Virus record (IMG/VR): IMGVR_UViG_3300031669_006923
Span: 1 to 40,017 of that record
DNA: 40,017 nucleotides
Source: a virus
Strand: one strand, 5' to 3'
In this document: positions 14,275 through 23,034 of the stretch, in pieces
Layout of the letters: every line of letters starts with the position of its first letter
How positions within the stretch are numbered: position 1 is the stretch's first letter
Program-made: the position numbers and the translations under genes
Notes under the pieces: generated by a model
Seen by the model: the letters and a program-made list of their open reading frames with translations, nothing else
Databases searched by the model: none
What the model was told of the DNA's origin: nothing

Positions 14275-14393
14275 GCTGGATCCGCCGGGTCGCGCGCGTG
14301 ATCAGGTGCGTTTTTTACTTCTTCATCGCTCTTTTTTACTGGCTTTATAACCTCATAATGGATCGCATCGAAAAAAGGAGGATTCGGAAATGA
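14271..14393 (+). CDS. Small membrane protein of the lysis cassette
   Basis: 40 residues from GTG 14271, whose last bases overlap the LamG stop (GTGA); GGGGGGAG lies upstream. Basic N-terminus, a very aromatic transmembrane segment (CVFYFFIALFYWLYNLIM), and a basic C-terminus (RIEKRRIRK). A candidate holin or spanin component. Its stop overlaps the next start. Confidence 0.5.
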   Translation: MSWIRRVARVIRCVFYFFIALFYWLYNLIMDRIEKRRIRK

Positions 14394-14647
14394 TCGACAA
14401 AGTCAAATTATTCTTTTCCGTGGTCAGTCTGATCATGGGCATCTGGCCCGTGATCCAGAAAGCGATTCCCATCGTGCAGAAAGTCGCTGAGGAGTTTGCG
14501 GACCTGTCCTGGCAGCAGCGGTTCGAGAAGGCCGTGGAGCTGCTGGACCAGGCTTTGGACGGCCTGCCGCAGCGCACCGCCAGCCGATCGGTGAAAAACA
14601 GCGCCCTCCACGTGGCGCATCTGATCAGCAAGTCCGGATTGGCGTAG
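14390..14647 (+). CDS. Small lysis-cassette protein
   Basis: 85 residues; AAAAGGAGG upstream. An N-terminal hydrophobic helix (KLFFSVVSLIMGIWPVIQ) is followed by amphipathic helices. It lies between two other small membrane genes, so a holin-related or i-spanin-like role is possible but unproved. Confidence 0.5.
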   Translation: MIDKVKLFFSVVSLIMGIWPVIQKAIPIVQKVAEEFADLSWQQRFEKAVELLDQALDGLPQRTASRSVKNSALHVAHLISKSGLA

Positions 14648-14654
14648 GCATGGC

Positions 14655-15026
14655 ATGACCCCCGAAACTATCTCCGCCATACACGCTCTGGTCGTGCTCA
14701 TAGAGCGCATAGGCTCCTGGCCCGTGGGCATGGTGCTCCTGCTGCTGTTTCTCGCACCCTGGCTTCTGAGCTTCTGGATCACCCGCACCCAGGAAAAAAC
14801 TTTTACTGCCGTGACTCTGACCCAGAAAGACCGCTTCGAGACCGTGGTGCAGATGTATAAAAACAACGTCCATCTCTGCGAGAGCTTCGAGAAGCTCGCG
14901 CAGGTTCAGGACAGGGTCATCCAGCTCAACACAGCCCACTGGGCCACGGCTCTGGAAAAAATAGACCGCAACCAGTTCTGCCCGCTGGTCCGCACCGAAA
15001 AGAAGATCAAGGAGGACGTTGGATGA
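14655..15026 (+). CDS. Membrane protein with cytoplasmic coiled coil
   Basis: 123 residues. One transmembrane segment (PVGMVLLLLFLAPWLLSFWI, about 23-42) is followed by a helical domain with heptad character (FETVVQMYKNNVHLCESFEKLAQVQDRVIQLN). The arrangement resembles phage holin-associated or Rz-like proteins. Stop and next start overlap (ATGA). Confidence 0.5.
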   Translation: MTPETISAIHALVVLIERIGSWPVGMVLLLLFLAPWLLSFWITRTQEKTFTAVTLTQKDRFETVVQMYKNNVHLCESFEKLAQVQDRVIQLNTAHWATALEKIDRNQFCPLVRTEKKIKEDVG

Positions 15027-15268
15027 GCGAAGTGGCGCGGCTTAAATCTTTGATCGAGGCCAGGAGCTACCGCAGGGACAATCTGAAAGCGGAGATCTAC
15101 CGCAAAATACTGGACCTCAAGGATCTGCTGGCGGGGTATTCCGTAACGTCCGTTGAGGATCTCCGGCTGAAGCTGGCGGCCCAGGTGGCATCCGAGGCCG
15201 CGGCCCTGCAGGAGGAATACATACAGTGCCTGCGGGAGATAGAGGCAGCGAAAAAGGAGCTGGGCTGA
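15023..15268 (+). CDS. Small coiled-coil protein
   Basis: 81 residues, nearly all predicted helix: VARLKSLIEARSYRRDNLKAEIYRKILDLKDLL, then LRLKLAAQVASEAAALQEEYIQCLREIEAAKKEL. GGAGG upstream. It lies between lysis and terminase genes, where Mu relatives encode small DUF-type proteins of unknown role (for example Mu gp26). Confidence 0.5.
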   Translation: MSEVARLKSLIEARSYRRDNLKAEIYRKILDLKDLLAGYSVTSVEDLRLKLAAQVASEAAALQEEYIQCLREIEAAKKELG

Positions 15269-15269
15269 G

Positions 15270-15818
15270 ATGCCGAAGCGCTATCAGCGGGAGGCCATAG
15301 AAAAGGCTTATGCCTTCTACCTCCAGGGCTTCGACGCCCAGGAGATCGCCCGGCGCATGCAGGCCGAAGGGTATCCCAGCTTCGCCCCGGCCACCCTGAA
15401 CAGCAGGCAGCCGGACCGGAAGGGCAGGCCCAAGGGCTGGATCCACCGCTACGGCTGGGAAGAGTCCAGGGCAAAAGCCCAGGCCGCGCGCATGGACGTC
15501 CAGGCCGCGCCCGACCTTGAGGATCACATCCTGGCGGATTACACGCAGATCCGGGTCAGGCTGGTGGAGAAGGTGAAGGCCACGACTATCGACCGGGACG
15601 ACATGCAGCTCCTGCTGAAAGTTGACGACCTGATTCTGAGCATCGAGCGCGCAAAGCGCGGCAGGGACCAGGCGCGCGACCGACTGAGGGAAGCCAGGGA
15701 CGCCCTCGAGGAGCTGGTCGCGTATCTGAAACAAGTGGGGGACAAGGACGCGCTGATTGCGATCCAGGATCACCTCGAAGGGTTCACCGAGCACGTGAGG
15801 CGCAAATTCGCCGCATGA
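15270..15818 (+). CDS. Terminase small subunit-like protein
   Basis: 182 residues. The N-terminus (REAIEKAYAFYLQGFDAQEIARRMQAEGYPSFAPATLN) is an HTH typical of phage terminase small subunits, followed by GWIHRYGWEESRAKAQAAR and a long coiled coil (about 95-170) used for ring assembly. Position directly upstream of the large subunit supports this. It would recognise the packaging site near the left end. Confidence 0.65.
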   Translation: MPKRYQREAIEKAYAFYLQGFDAQEIARRMQAEGYPSFAPATLNSRQPDRKGRPKGWIHRYGWEESRAKAQAARMDVQAAPDLEDHILADYTQIRVRLVEKVKATTIDRDDMQLLLKVDDLILSIERAKRGRDQARDRLREARDALEELVAYLKQVGDKDALIAIQDHLEGFTEHVRRKFAA

Positions 15819-15819
15819 C

Positions 15820-15843
15820 GTAGGGGCGGGGCTTGCTCCGCCC
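15820..15843 (+). repeat. 'GTAGGGGC' palindromic repeat
   Basis: 24-base unit with arms GGGCGG and CCGCCC between the two terminase genes. Its exact inverse occurs at 18894-18917 inside the portal/F gene. Confidence 0.8.
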
Positions 15844-15856
15844 ACATGATGGGAAG

Positions 15857-17506
15857 ATGGCCCGAAGATTAACAACAAAAGAGTTTAGAACGGACATCTC
15901 AAAGCTGCGGCAGCTCATCGAGGAAGCCACCGCGCCTTTCGGGGACAACACCCCCAAGGCAAGGCGAGAGCGCAGGGCTGCGGCCCTCGCCGACATCGTG
16001 GTATTCGGCGAGACCTATTTCCCGCATTACCTGACATGCCCCAGCTCGGAGCTGCACAGGTTTCTTTCGGACCGGCTCCAGGCCCTCCTCGACGAGGCAA
16101 GGGATACTGGCAGGGGAGGCCAGCAGGTGGTGGCCGCGCCCCGCGGGTCGGCAAAGAGCACATGGGTCAGCCTGATCGCGCCGCTCTGGTGCGTGGCCGG
16201 GAAGCGGCGCAGCTTCATAGGGATATTCAGCGACACCACCAGCCAGGCCAACGATTTCACGGAAATAATCAAGCTCGAGCTGGAGAGCAACCAGCGCCTC
16301 AGCCAGGACTTCCCGGAGATATGCGGCCCCGGCCCGGTGTGGCAGGTGGGCGACATCCTGACAAAGAATGGCGTCAGGATCAAGGCGTGGGGCTCCGGCA
16401 AGCGCCTGCGCGGCGCGCGCCACGGCCAGCACCGGCCCGACCTGATGATTGTGGACGACCCGGAGAACGACGAGAACGTCATCTCCGCGGACCAGCGGGA
16501 GAAGACCCGCAAGTGGTTCTTCCGCGCCCTGCGGCGCGCCGGCCAGCCCGATACAGTGACCCTCGTGGCCGGCACCGTGATTCATTATGACTGCCTCGTG
16601 GCCGTGCTCCTGAAGAACCCGGCCTGGAGCGGCCGGAAGTTCAAGGCCGTGATCGCCTGGTCCCAAAGCCCACTCTGGGATGAATGGGAGCGCATCTACA
16701 CGGACCAGGAGCGGCTTGACCGCGAGGCCGCGGCCGACGCGTTCTTCGAGAAGCATCAAAAGGCCATGCTCAAGGGGACGGAGGTCCTCTGGCCTGAGCG
16801 CTATTCTTATCATGACCTGGTCAAGATGCGCGTCATGGACGGCCCGGCGCACTTTGATTCGGAGATGCAGAACGAGCCCTTAGATCCGGAGACCTGCGTT
16901 TTCCTCGAGGAATATTTCCACTGGTACGAGGACGAGGAGCTCGAGGGCAAGGAGATCATCAACGTGGCTTCCGTGGACCCCTCGATGGGCAAGAAGAGCA
17001 AGCGCTCCGACCCGAGCGCCATCATAGACCTGGGCGTGGCCAGGGAGGACGGGCGGTTCGTCTGCTACGTGCGGGAGGCGGACGTCCGCAAGCGGCCGCC
17101 CGATCAGATCATAGACGACGTGTTTCTGCTGCACCAGATTTTCAAGCCCCTGCGGATCCGCGTGGAGGAGACGCAGTTCCAGGAATTCTTCAAGAACGAG
17201 ATGATCAAGCGTGGCCAGGCCCTGGGCCTGTTTCTGCCGGTGGAGGGGTTCAGGCCGCTCATGGACAAGCTGATGCGCATCCAGCGGCTCCAGCCCCACG
17301 TGAAGAACGGCGTGATCCGGTTTTCGAAGAAGCATCGGACCCTGACCCAGCAGCTTTTGAATTTCCCCCAGGGCGATCACGACGACGGCCCGGACGCCTT
17401 AGAGATGGCGTTCTCGTTAGCCGAGGAGCTGATAGGGGGGCCAGTGGCTTTTACCAGCATCCGGCGCAGCAGGTACGCGGAGAGCGGCCGGGGGGCTTGG
17501 ATGTGA
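15857..17506 (+). CDS. Terminase large subunit
   Basis: 549 residues from ATG 15857. ATPase: Walker A-like APRGSAKST (94-102) and Walker B LMIVDD (196-201). Nuclease domain: first acidic site in VASVDPSMGKK (about 373), a second in RVEETQF, and the closing DHDDGPDALEMAFSLAEE (about 510-525). It cuts and translocates phage DNA into procapsids; in Mu-type phages it packages headful DNA with host sequence at the ends. No strong ribosome site is visible, and a dispersed repeat sits where one would be. Confidence 0.9.
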   Translation: MARRLTTKEFRTDISKLRQLIEEATAPFGDNTPKARRERRAAALADIVVFGETYFPHYLTCPSSELHRFLSDRLQALLDEARDTGRGGQQVVAAPRGSAKSTWVSLIAPLWCVAGKRRSFIGIFSDTTSQANDFTEIIKLELESNQRLSQDFPEICGPGPVWQVGDILTKNGVRIKAWGSGKRLRGARHGQHRPDLMIVDDPENDENVISADQREKTRKWFFRALRRAGQPDTVTLVAGTVIHYDCLVAVLLKNPAWSGRKFKAVIAWSQSPLWDEWERIYTDQERLDREAAADAFFEKHQKAMLKGTEVLWPERYSYHDLVKMRVMDGPAHFDSEMQNEPLDPETCVFLEEYFHWYEDEELEGKEIINVASVDPSMGKKSKRSDPSAIIDLGVAREDGRFVCYVREADVRKRPPDQIIDDVFLLHQIFKPLRIRVEETQFQEFFKNEMIKRGQALGLFLPVEGFRPLMDKLMRIQRLQPHVKNGVIRFSKKHRTLTQQLLNFPQGDHDDGPDALEMAFSLAEELIGGPVAFTSIRRSRYAESGRGAWM

Positions 17507-17520
17507 CATGCCAAAGGCAT

Positions 17521-17621
17521 GTCATCCCGAGGAGCCCGGCGACGAGGGATCTCAAGAGAGGAAATTTCTCCTTTCGGTCGAAATGACAAAGGTAAAGGCA
17601 GGCTGGAAAGCCTGCCCCACA
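17521..17621 (+). repeat. Dispersed hairpin repeats between terminase and portal genes
   Basis: 17521-17587 is an imperfect long hairpin starting GTCATCCCGAGGAG and ending GGTCGAAATGAC, of the family also at 11035, 25604 and 30058. 17594-17621 (AAAGGCAGGCTGGAAAGCCT and following) recurs with one mismatch at 21892-21919. Confidence 0.75.
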
Positions 17622-17634
17622 AATACAGGTGGCC

Positions 17635-19578
17635 ATGAAATTCTTGGATCGCATATTCAACAGGGACGGGACGGCGCACTATAAAAAGGCCGAGAGGCCG
17701 GAGATCACGCGCATCGTCCAGGCCAACAAGGCGGACGCCCTCGTCGGCGCATATTCCGGCGCCATGACGCCGGAGACCCTTGCCTCCTATCACCGCCTTG
17801 CCGATGGCGGGGACATCGGCCGCGCCATGCGCGCCTGGGCGGACGTCATCGAGAAAGACCTGCACCTGGGCAGCGTTTTGGACACGCGCAAGGGCGCGGT
17901 GGTGGGCTGCCCGTGGGAGATCGTGCCGGCCGACGACTCGGACCAGGCCGCGAAAGACGCGGATCTGGTGAGGGAGATATTCGAGGCCATCCCGGATTTC
18001 AGCAACACTGTCCGCGCCATGCAGGACGCGGTGCCCTACGGGTTCGCCTTTGCTGAGATCATGTGGGCGGTGCAGGGCCGGTGGATCTACGTGGAGAGCA
18101 TCGACGAGGTCATGCCCCACAGGCTCACCTTCAGGGGCGACAATCTCGACGTGCTGAAATACCCACGCCTGCTCATGACCGAGATGGATTTCAGGGGGAC
18201 GGAAGTCCCTCCGGAGAAGTTTCTGTTCTACCGCTTCCAGCCCAGGGGCGGCTACGTGGTGCGCTCGGGTCTGATGCGGGGATTGAGCTGGTGGTGGCTC
18301 TTTCAGAACTACAGCATCAAGGACTGGGTCGCGTTCATGGAGAAGTTCGGCCAGGGGTTCGTCCTGGGCCGATACGACTCCGCTGCCTCGGCCGGGGACC
18401 GCAGGGTCCTGGAGGAGGCGGTGAAGAACATGGCCACCGAGCTTGCGGCCATGATCAGCAAAACCACCGAGATCGAGATCCGCGAGTTCAAGGGCAGCGC
18501 CACTATCAACATGTTCGATGATTTTCAGAGAATCGCCGACTCCTACAAGTCCAAGCGCGTGATCGGCCAGACCCTCACCACCCAGGAGGGCGTGTCCGGA
18601 TCGCTGGCCCTGGGCAAGGTCCAGGGAGAGGTCAGGCAGGACATCCTGGAATACGACTGCCGGGGCACGGAGGACGTGTTCAACCGGGGCCTGGTAGTGC
18701 CCATCGTGGATTTCAATTTCGGCTCCCGCGACAAGTACCCGAAATTCAAGCTCAAGTACGAGCCGCCCGAGGACATGAAGGCCTTGGTGGACGTGCACAA
18801 GGTTCTGGTGGTGGACATGGGCGTCCCGGTGCCCCTCTCCTATATTCGGGACACCTACGGCATCCCGGAGCCGGAGGAAGGGGAAGCGATATTGGGCGGA
18901 GCAAGCCCCGCCCCTACAAAAAATCAAACGGCGGTTGATTCCGGCGCCTCGGCGCAGTTCCAGGCCGAAGGTTCGGACGACATCTATGCCTTAGTGGGCA
19001 TGACCTCTCCCCTGCTCATGGAGCTTGCCCCGGACAGGATCAGGGACATTCTGGCCGGCGTGGGGGGGAAGATAACCTCCTTCGAGGGCGATCTCCTGAA
19101 CATGGTGAAAAGCCGGGTGAGCGCGGACATCGGGGATCTGCTGACCGGCCGCTCCACCACCGCCCAGGCATTGGATTCCCTGACGCAGTTCTTCTCCGGG
19201 GGCGGCTTCAGGGATCCGGACTCCGGCGAGTACACGATGGACCCCCGGGCCAGGGCCGAGCTTTATGTGCGCAATGAGATGAAGCAGATATACCGGGACA
19301 CGGCCCTGGAGAACGCAAAGGAGACCTACCCGGACCAGAAGCTGTACGCGTTCTCGCGCGGGCCGCGTGATTCGCGCACCGCCCAGGACAGCGAGAACAT
19401 CGAGGCCCTGACCAACTGGGAGCACGGCGGGGTGCCCATGCCCGTGGATCAATACTGGGCGCACCCGGTGGTGCAGGCGGCCCACCGGCCCAACGACCGG
19501 GGCCGGGACGTGATCTGGCCGCTGCGCCGGTTCCCGGAGGACGTCCAGCGGGCCATCAAATCGAGATACGGAGCATAG
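17635..19578 (+). CDS. Portal (DUF935, Mu gp29-like) fused to F-type head protein (Mu gp30-like)
   Basis: 647 residues from ATG 17635 (AGGTGG upstream; GTG 17629 is an alternative). Residues 1 to about 415 match the DUF935 portal family (ASYHRLADGGDIGRAMRAWADVIEKD; AMQDAVPYGFAFAEIMW). Residues about 510-647 look like a phage Mu F head-morphogenesis domain (YVRNEMKQIYRDTALENA, FSRGPRDSRTAQDSENIEAL). In Mu these are separate genes. The linker (about 420-436) is encoded by a dispersed palindromic repeat and an AAATCAAACG-type palindrome, marking the fusion point. The protein should form the DNA-entry vertex and bring F-domain copies with it. Confidence 0.8.
   Translation: MKFLDRIFNRDGTAHYKKAERPEITRIVQANKADALVGAYSGAMTPETLASYHRLADGGDIGRAMRAWADVIEKDLHLGSVLDTRKGAVVGCPWEIVPADDSDQAAKDADLVREIFEAIPDFSNTVRAMQDAVPYGFAFAEIMWAVQGRWIYVESIDEVMPHRLTFRGDNLDVLKYPRLLMTEMDFRGTEVPPEKFLFYRFQPRGGYVVRSGLMRGLSWWWLFQNYSIKDWVAFMEKFGQGFVLGRYDSAASAGDRRVLEEAVKNMATELAAMISKTTEIEIREFKGSATINMFDDFQRIADSYKSKRVIGQTLTTQEGVSGSLALGKVQGEVRQDILEYDCRGTEDVFNRGLVVPIVDFNFGSRDKYPKFKLKYEPPEDMKALVDVHKVLVVDMGVPVPLSYIRDTYGIPEPEEGEAILGGASPAPTKNQTAVDSGASAQFQAEGSDDIYALVGMTSPLLMELAPDRIRDILAGVGGKITSFEGDLLNMVKSRVSADIGDLLTGRSTTAQALDSLTQFFSGGGFRDPDSGEYTMDPRARAELYVRNEMKQIYRDTALENAKETYPDQKLYAFSRGPRDSRTAQDSENIEALTNWEHGGVPMPVDQYWAHPVVQAAHRPNDRGRDVIWPLRRFPEDVQRAIKSRYGA
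18894..18941 (+). repeat. Dispersed repeat plus AAATCAAACG palindrome in the portal/F linker
   Basis: 18894-18917 is the exact inverse of the 24-base unit at 15820-15843. 18921-18941 matches the 21-bp palindrome at 1876-1896 at 19 of 21 positions. The frame is open through both and encodes the inter-domain linker. Confidence 0.8.
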
Positions 19579-19614
19579 GGGCGCTCCCGACAAAAGTCGG
19601 GATCACTGCGCCCA
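19576..19614 (+). repeat. Nested palindromic repeat
   Basis: A 'TAGGGGCGC...GCGCCC' unit whose centre is itself a hairpin (TCCCGACAAAAGTCGGGA). It starts in the stop codon of the portal/F gene and ends just before the next ribosome site. Confidence 0.6.
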
Positions 19615-19629
19615 TCATGGAGGTTGACA

Positions 19630-20802
19630 ATGCCCATACCCGATCCAAGGCCGGACGAATTGAAAGACGACTTTGTCTCTCGCTGCATGGGGGATCCCGC
19701 CATGCAGGAATACGAGCAGGAGCAGCGCTCCGGGATCTGCTATTCCCAGTGGAAGAACAAGGGCAAGGCCGCGGAGATGGCCGGGTTCGACGACGAGATC
19801 GAGGTGTTCCGCGCCGGCGAATATCCCCAGGCCAGCATCTCGGAAGCCGACCTGGATCAGGTGATAAGGGATTACGATCCTGCGGTGCACGAGGCTCCGC
19901 TGTGCCTGGGCCATCCCGCGGACAACCATCCGGCCTTCGGCTGGGTGGAGAGCCTGCGCCGGCAGGGGGATATTCTTCTGGCGAAGATCAAACAGGTGGT
20001 GCCGGAGCTGGCCGAGGCCGTGAAGCAGGGCATATACAAGAAGCGCAGCGCCTCGTTTCTCAGGCCGCACCGCTCGCCCACGGGCCGCTGGTATCTGAAC
20101 CATATCGCCTTTTTGGGCGCGGCCGAGCCGCAGGTCAAGGGGCTGAAGGATATTGCGTTCGCCGATGCAGGCGACCGCGTGGACTTTGAATACACCCCGC
20201 AGGGGGGGGACAAAAAGGAGGAAATTATCATGCCGGAAAAGATACTCACACAGGCGGAAGTACAGACCATGATCGACCAGGCCGTGGCAAAGGCCAGGGA
20301 AGACGCCAAGGCCGAGTTCACGGCCCGGGCGGACGCCCAGAAAAAGGAGAATGAAGGGCTTCAGGCCAAGGTCAAGGCCGCGGAGGACAGGGCCGCAAAG
20401 GTGGAGATCGAGGCCCTGCGCAAGGACACCGCGTCCTTCTGCGAGGACCTGGTGCGCCAGGGCAGGCTGCTGCCGGCCATGCGGGACGCCGGGCTGGTGA
20501 ATTTCATGGTCAGCCTCGACGGCGAGGCCGCCACGGTGGATTTCGCGGGCAAGGACAAGGCCGAGAAGGTAACGCCCCGGGCCTGGATGCAGAAGTTCTT
20601 AGAGGGGCTTCCCAAGGCGGTGAGCTTCGAGCGCTTGGTCCCGGCCGGAGACTCCGGCGGGACGGCCGAGTTCACGGCCCTTGTGGAGAAATACGAGAAA
20701 GAGGAGAAGCTCAGCCACGCCAAGGCCGTGAGCTTCGCCGCAAAAAAGCACCCGGAGATCCATGCGCAGTATCTCCAGGATCTCAACGCAAAAAAGAAAT
20801 GA
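19630..20802 (+). CDS. Head maturation protease fused to scaffold (Mu I/Z-like)
   Basis: 390 residues from ATG 19630 (GGAGG, six-base spacer). The N-terminus carries the 'ddFvsrCm...QR.aiCysqW' motif common before phage head proteases. The protease domain (about 55-180) has the histidine in LGHPADNHPAFGWV (H95) and the serine in KKRSASF (S140 or S142), as in Mu-I-type serine proteases. Residues about 205-270 are coiled coil, the scaffold part; a second start near 20230 (GGAGG then ATG) could yield scaffold alone, like Mu Z. Confidence 0.8.
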   Translation: MPIPDPRPDELKDDFVSRCMGDPAMQEYEQEQRSGICYSQWKNKGKAAEMAGFDDEIEVFRAGEYPQASISEADLDQVIRDYDPAVHEAPLCLGHPADNHPAFGWVESLRRQGDILLAKIKQVVPELAEAVKQGIYKKRSASFLRPHRSPTGRWYLNHIAFLGAAEPQVKGLKDIAFADAGDRVDFEYTPQGGDKKEEIIMPEKILTQAEVQTMIDQAVAKAREDAKAEFTARADAQKKENEGLQAKVKAAEDRAAKVEIEALRKDTASFCEDLVRQGRLLPAMRDAGLVNFMVSLDGEAATVDFAGKDKAEKVTPRAWMQKFLEGLPKAVSFERLVPAGDSGGTAEFTALVEKYEKEEKLSHAKAVSFAAKKHPEIHAQYLQDLNAKKK

Positions 20803-20805
20803 CAT

Positions 20806-20833
20806 GTATGGGCATGGCGCGCCATGCCCATAC
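20806..20833 (+). repeat. 28-bp perfect palindrome
   Basis: Half GTATGGGCATGGCG. Same family as 8054-8081, with compensating changes in both arms (CAT/ATG for CAC/GTG). Confidence 0.8.
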
Positions 20834-20880
20834 AAGGGCGCGCTGTGTTCGGGCATAAAAGCTAAAAAGGAGGATTCATC

Positions 20881-21843
20881 ATGTACACGGAAGGCTCGGT
20901 TGTAACTTTTACAGCCAACGGCGCCCTGGCCGCCAAGGTCAGGGTCAAGGTCACCGGCGCTTCGGCCACCGATCCCATCCAGGTAGAGGTGGCAGGCGCA
21001 GGAGAGCAGCACATCGGCATCACCGAGTACGCGGCGGCAACCGGGGCTCTTGTGGCCGTGCGCATGCGCACCGCGCCCGGAACCCAGGAAGGCACTGCGG
21101 CGGAGGCATTTATCGTGGGCGCCGTTCTCTATGGCGGGGCCGCAGGCACGATCCAGGATACATCGAGCGGCACGGCCATCGGCATTGCCCTGGAGGAGGC
21201 CACGGCATCGGGCGACATCGTGCAGTTCATCGAGTTCACGGTGATCTCCACCCTGGCCGCTGCCATATCCGTTGCGGACGCCAACTCGAACATGACCGGC
21301 GTGACGGTGGAGGCGGTACTCGACGAGATAGAGAAGGCACTCAAGACATCCCAGGCCTGCATATTGATCCCTCTGACCTCCATCACCAATGAAGACGGGA
21401 CCGCCATGACCAAGCAGGCCACCACGGTGGCGGGATTTGCCCAGCTTGCCAATAAGGAAGTGGTCATCGACATTCCCGTGGACTGCTCCGCCGGGGAGAA
21501 CCTCCAGGCTACAATCCTGGTGCCGCAGGACCTCGACGATTCGGCAGATATCGAAGTTCACGTGCTTGCGGGAAAGGGAGGAGATCTCGATGTCCTGACC
21601 CTCGATTGCGAGGTCTATCCCTGCGCGGTGGGGGATACTGCCAATGCCGACATCCAGGACACCGCGGCTCAGACCATCACAGAGGCCGCATCCGAGCTGG
21701 TATTTACCTGCGGCGCGGACGGTGTTCTGGCCGCCCCGGGAACGCTGACCATCGTCCTGGCCCTTGGCGGGACCAACGACGGGGACGCGGTTTATATCTA
21801 TGGCGCCTGGCTGGAGTACACCAGAAAGGCGCTGACGAGCTAA
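20881..21843 (+). CDS. Capsid decoration-like protein (DUF2190-type N-terminus)
   Basis: 320 residues, AAAGGAGG upstream. Residues 1 to about 120 (GSVVTFTANGALAAKVRVKV, EHQ-IGITEYAA, FIVGAVLYGG, IGIALEEATASGDIVQFIEF) follow the DUF2190/capsid-cement pattern. The rest (about 120-320) is beta-rich, ending GDAVYIYGAWLEYTRKA, and is probably a second shell or projecting domain. It lies between the protease/scaffold and the major capsid gene. Confidence 0.6.
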   Translation: MYTEGSVVTFTANGALAAKVRVKVTGASATDPIQVEVAGAGEQHIGITEYAAATGALVAVRMRTAPGTQEGTAAEAFIVGAVLYGGAAGTIQDTSSGTAIGIALEEATASGDIVQFIEFTVISTLAAAISVADANSNMTGVTVEAVLDEIEKALKTSQACILIPLTSITNEDGTAMTKQATTVAGFAQLANKEVVIDIPVDCSAGENLQATILVPQDLDDSADIEVHVLAGKGGDLDVLTLDCEVYPCAVGDTANADIQDTAAQTITEAASELVFTCGADGVLAAPGTLTIVLALGGTNDGDAVYIYGAWLEYTRKALTS

Positions 21844-21845
21844 AA

Positions 21846-21950
21846 CTCCCCCTCTCCCCTTGAGGGAGAGGGTCGGGGTGAGGGGTAAATAAAAGGCAGG
21901 CTGGAAAGCCTTCCCCACAGATTATTGTAAGGGCATGGCGTGCCATGCCC
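21846..21950 (+). repeat. Three dispersed repeats in tandem
   Basis: 21846-21886: hairpin of the 'CCCCTCTCCCCTTGAGGGAG' type. 21892-21919: copy of 17594-17621. 21931-21950: near-palindrome with arms GGGCATGGC and GCCATGCCC. All three lie in the 129 bp between decoration and capsid genes. Confidence 0.8.
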
Positions 21951-21972
21951 ATGCAAAAAGGAGGACCATAAA

Positions 21973-22938
21973 ATGCCAGGACCGACTGCAGCAACCACGC
22001 TCCAGCGCCCCGATCTGGGCGCCATCGCATATGAATATATGCTGGAGGCCAGCCAGAGGGGATTCATCGGGCTTTCCCTTTTGCCCATCTTCCCCACGCC
22101 ACTGAAAACCGCGGACTATCCCGTAATCCCCATCGAGGCCCTGATCAAGACTCAGTCCACCAAGCGCGCGCTGCGCGCCAACTACGCGCGCAATGACTGG
22201 CAGTTCGAGACGGGGACATTTAACTGCGAGGATCACGGCCTGGAGGAGCCCATCGACGACGACGAGAGAAAGCTCTATATGCGCTTTTTCGATTCGGACG
22301 AGGTGGCCGTCAAGAGGCTGACGGATGCCGTTCTGCGGGGCCAGGAGCTGAGGATCGCCACGCTCCTTTTCAACGCGAGCAACTTCAGCCATGCCGACGT
22401 GGGGACCGAATGGTCCACGCCGTCCACCGCCACGCCCAGAACCAATATCCAGGCCGGGATAGCCGCCATGCGCGCCGCTTCCGGGCTTTTGCCCGACACG
22501 ATAGTCATGTCGCTGAAAGTCCTCTGGAATCTGCTCCTCACCTCCGAGCTGCTGACGGCGTTCCGTTACACCAGCCCCATCGAGATCGGCGGCTTAGAGG
22601 CGCAGAAGCGCCTGGTCGCCCAATATTTCGGCGTGAAGCAGGTGCTGGTGGGCGACGCCATGCGGGATACGGCAAAGAAGGGCCAGAGCAAGAGCCTCGG
22701 CGAAATCTGGGACGACGAGTACGTGGGCCTGTTCAAGGTGAGCTCCGGCGGCAATGATCTGCGCGAGCCCTGCGTGGGCCGCTCGTTCCTCTGGACCGAG
22801 AGCAGCCCCCAGAATCTGGTCATCGAGCAATACCGCGAGGAGTCCAAGCGCTCCGATATTTTCCGGGCGCGCCACCACGTGGACGAGGCCCTGGTGTTCG
22901 CCGGCGCCGGCTACCTTCTGGGCAACATCACGGCGTAG
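21973..22938 (+). CDS. Major capsid protein
   Basis: 321 residues from ATG 21973 (AAAAGGAGG). Features of an HK97-fold capsid of the type found in Mu-like phages: N-terminal arm (LGAIAYEYMLEASQRGFIGLSLLPIFPTP), E-loop region with YARNDWQFETGTFNCEDHGLEEPIDD, spine helix with RLTDAVLRGQELRIATLLFN, and C-terminal P/A-domain strands (RYTSPIEIGGLEAQKRLVAQYFGVKQVLVG). Its stop codon lies inside a palindromic repeat that could end or protect the capsid transcript. Confidence 0.8.
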   Translation: MPGPTAATTLQRPDLGAIAYEYMLEASQRGFIGLSLLPIFPTPLKTADYPVIPIEALIKTQSTKRALRANYARNDWQFETGTFNCEDHGLEEPIDDDERKLYMRFFDSDEVAVKRLTDAVLRGQELRIATLLFNASNFSHADVGTEWSTPSTATPRTNIQAGIAAMRAASGLLPDTIVMSLKVLWNLLLTSELLTAFRYTSPIEIGGLEAQKRLVAQYFGVKQVLVGDAMRDTAKKGQSKSLGEIWDDEYVGLFKVSSGGNDLREPCVGRSFLWTESSPQNLVIEQYREESKRSDIFRARHHVDEALVFAGAGYLLGNITA

Positions 22939-23030
22939 GGGCACGGCGCGCCGTGCCCCTACATTGAAACCCCCTCTCCCCTTGCGGGAGAGGGACGGGC
23001 CTGCCCCGATGAAAATCGGGGGTGAGGGGT
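22935..23030 (+). repeat. 28-bp perfect palindrome and 'CCCCTCTCCCC' repeat
   Basis: 22935-22962 has half GTAGGGGCACGGCG and contains the capsid stop codon. 22968-23030 is a longer form of the hairpin at 21846 with an inserted small inverted repeat (GCCCCGATGAAAATCGGGG). Confidence 0.8.
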
Positions 23031-23034
23031 AAAA

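Noticed and set aside
17377-18927. 516-codon antisense frame over the portal gene
   Set aside because: His/Val/Leu-rich low-complexity shadow on the opposite strand of a recognisable portal gene; no ribosome site or domain.
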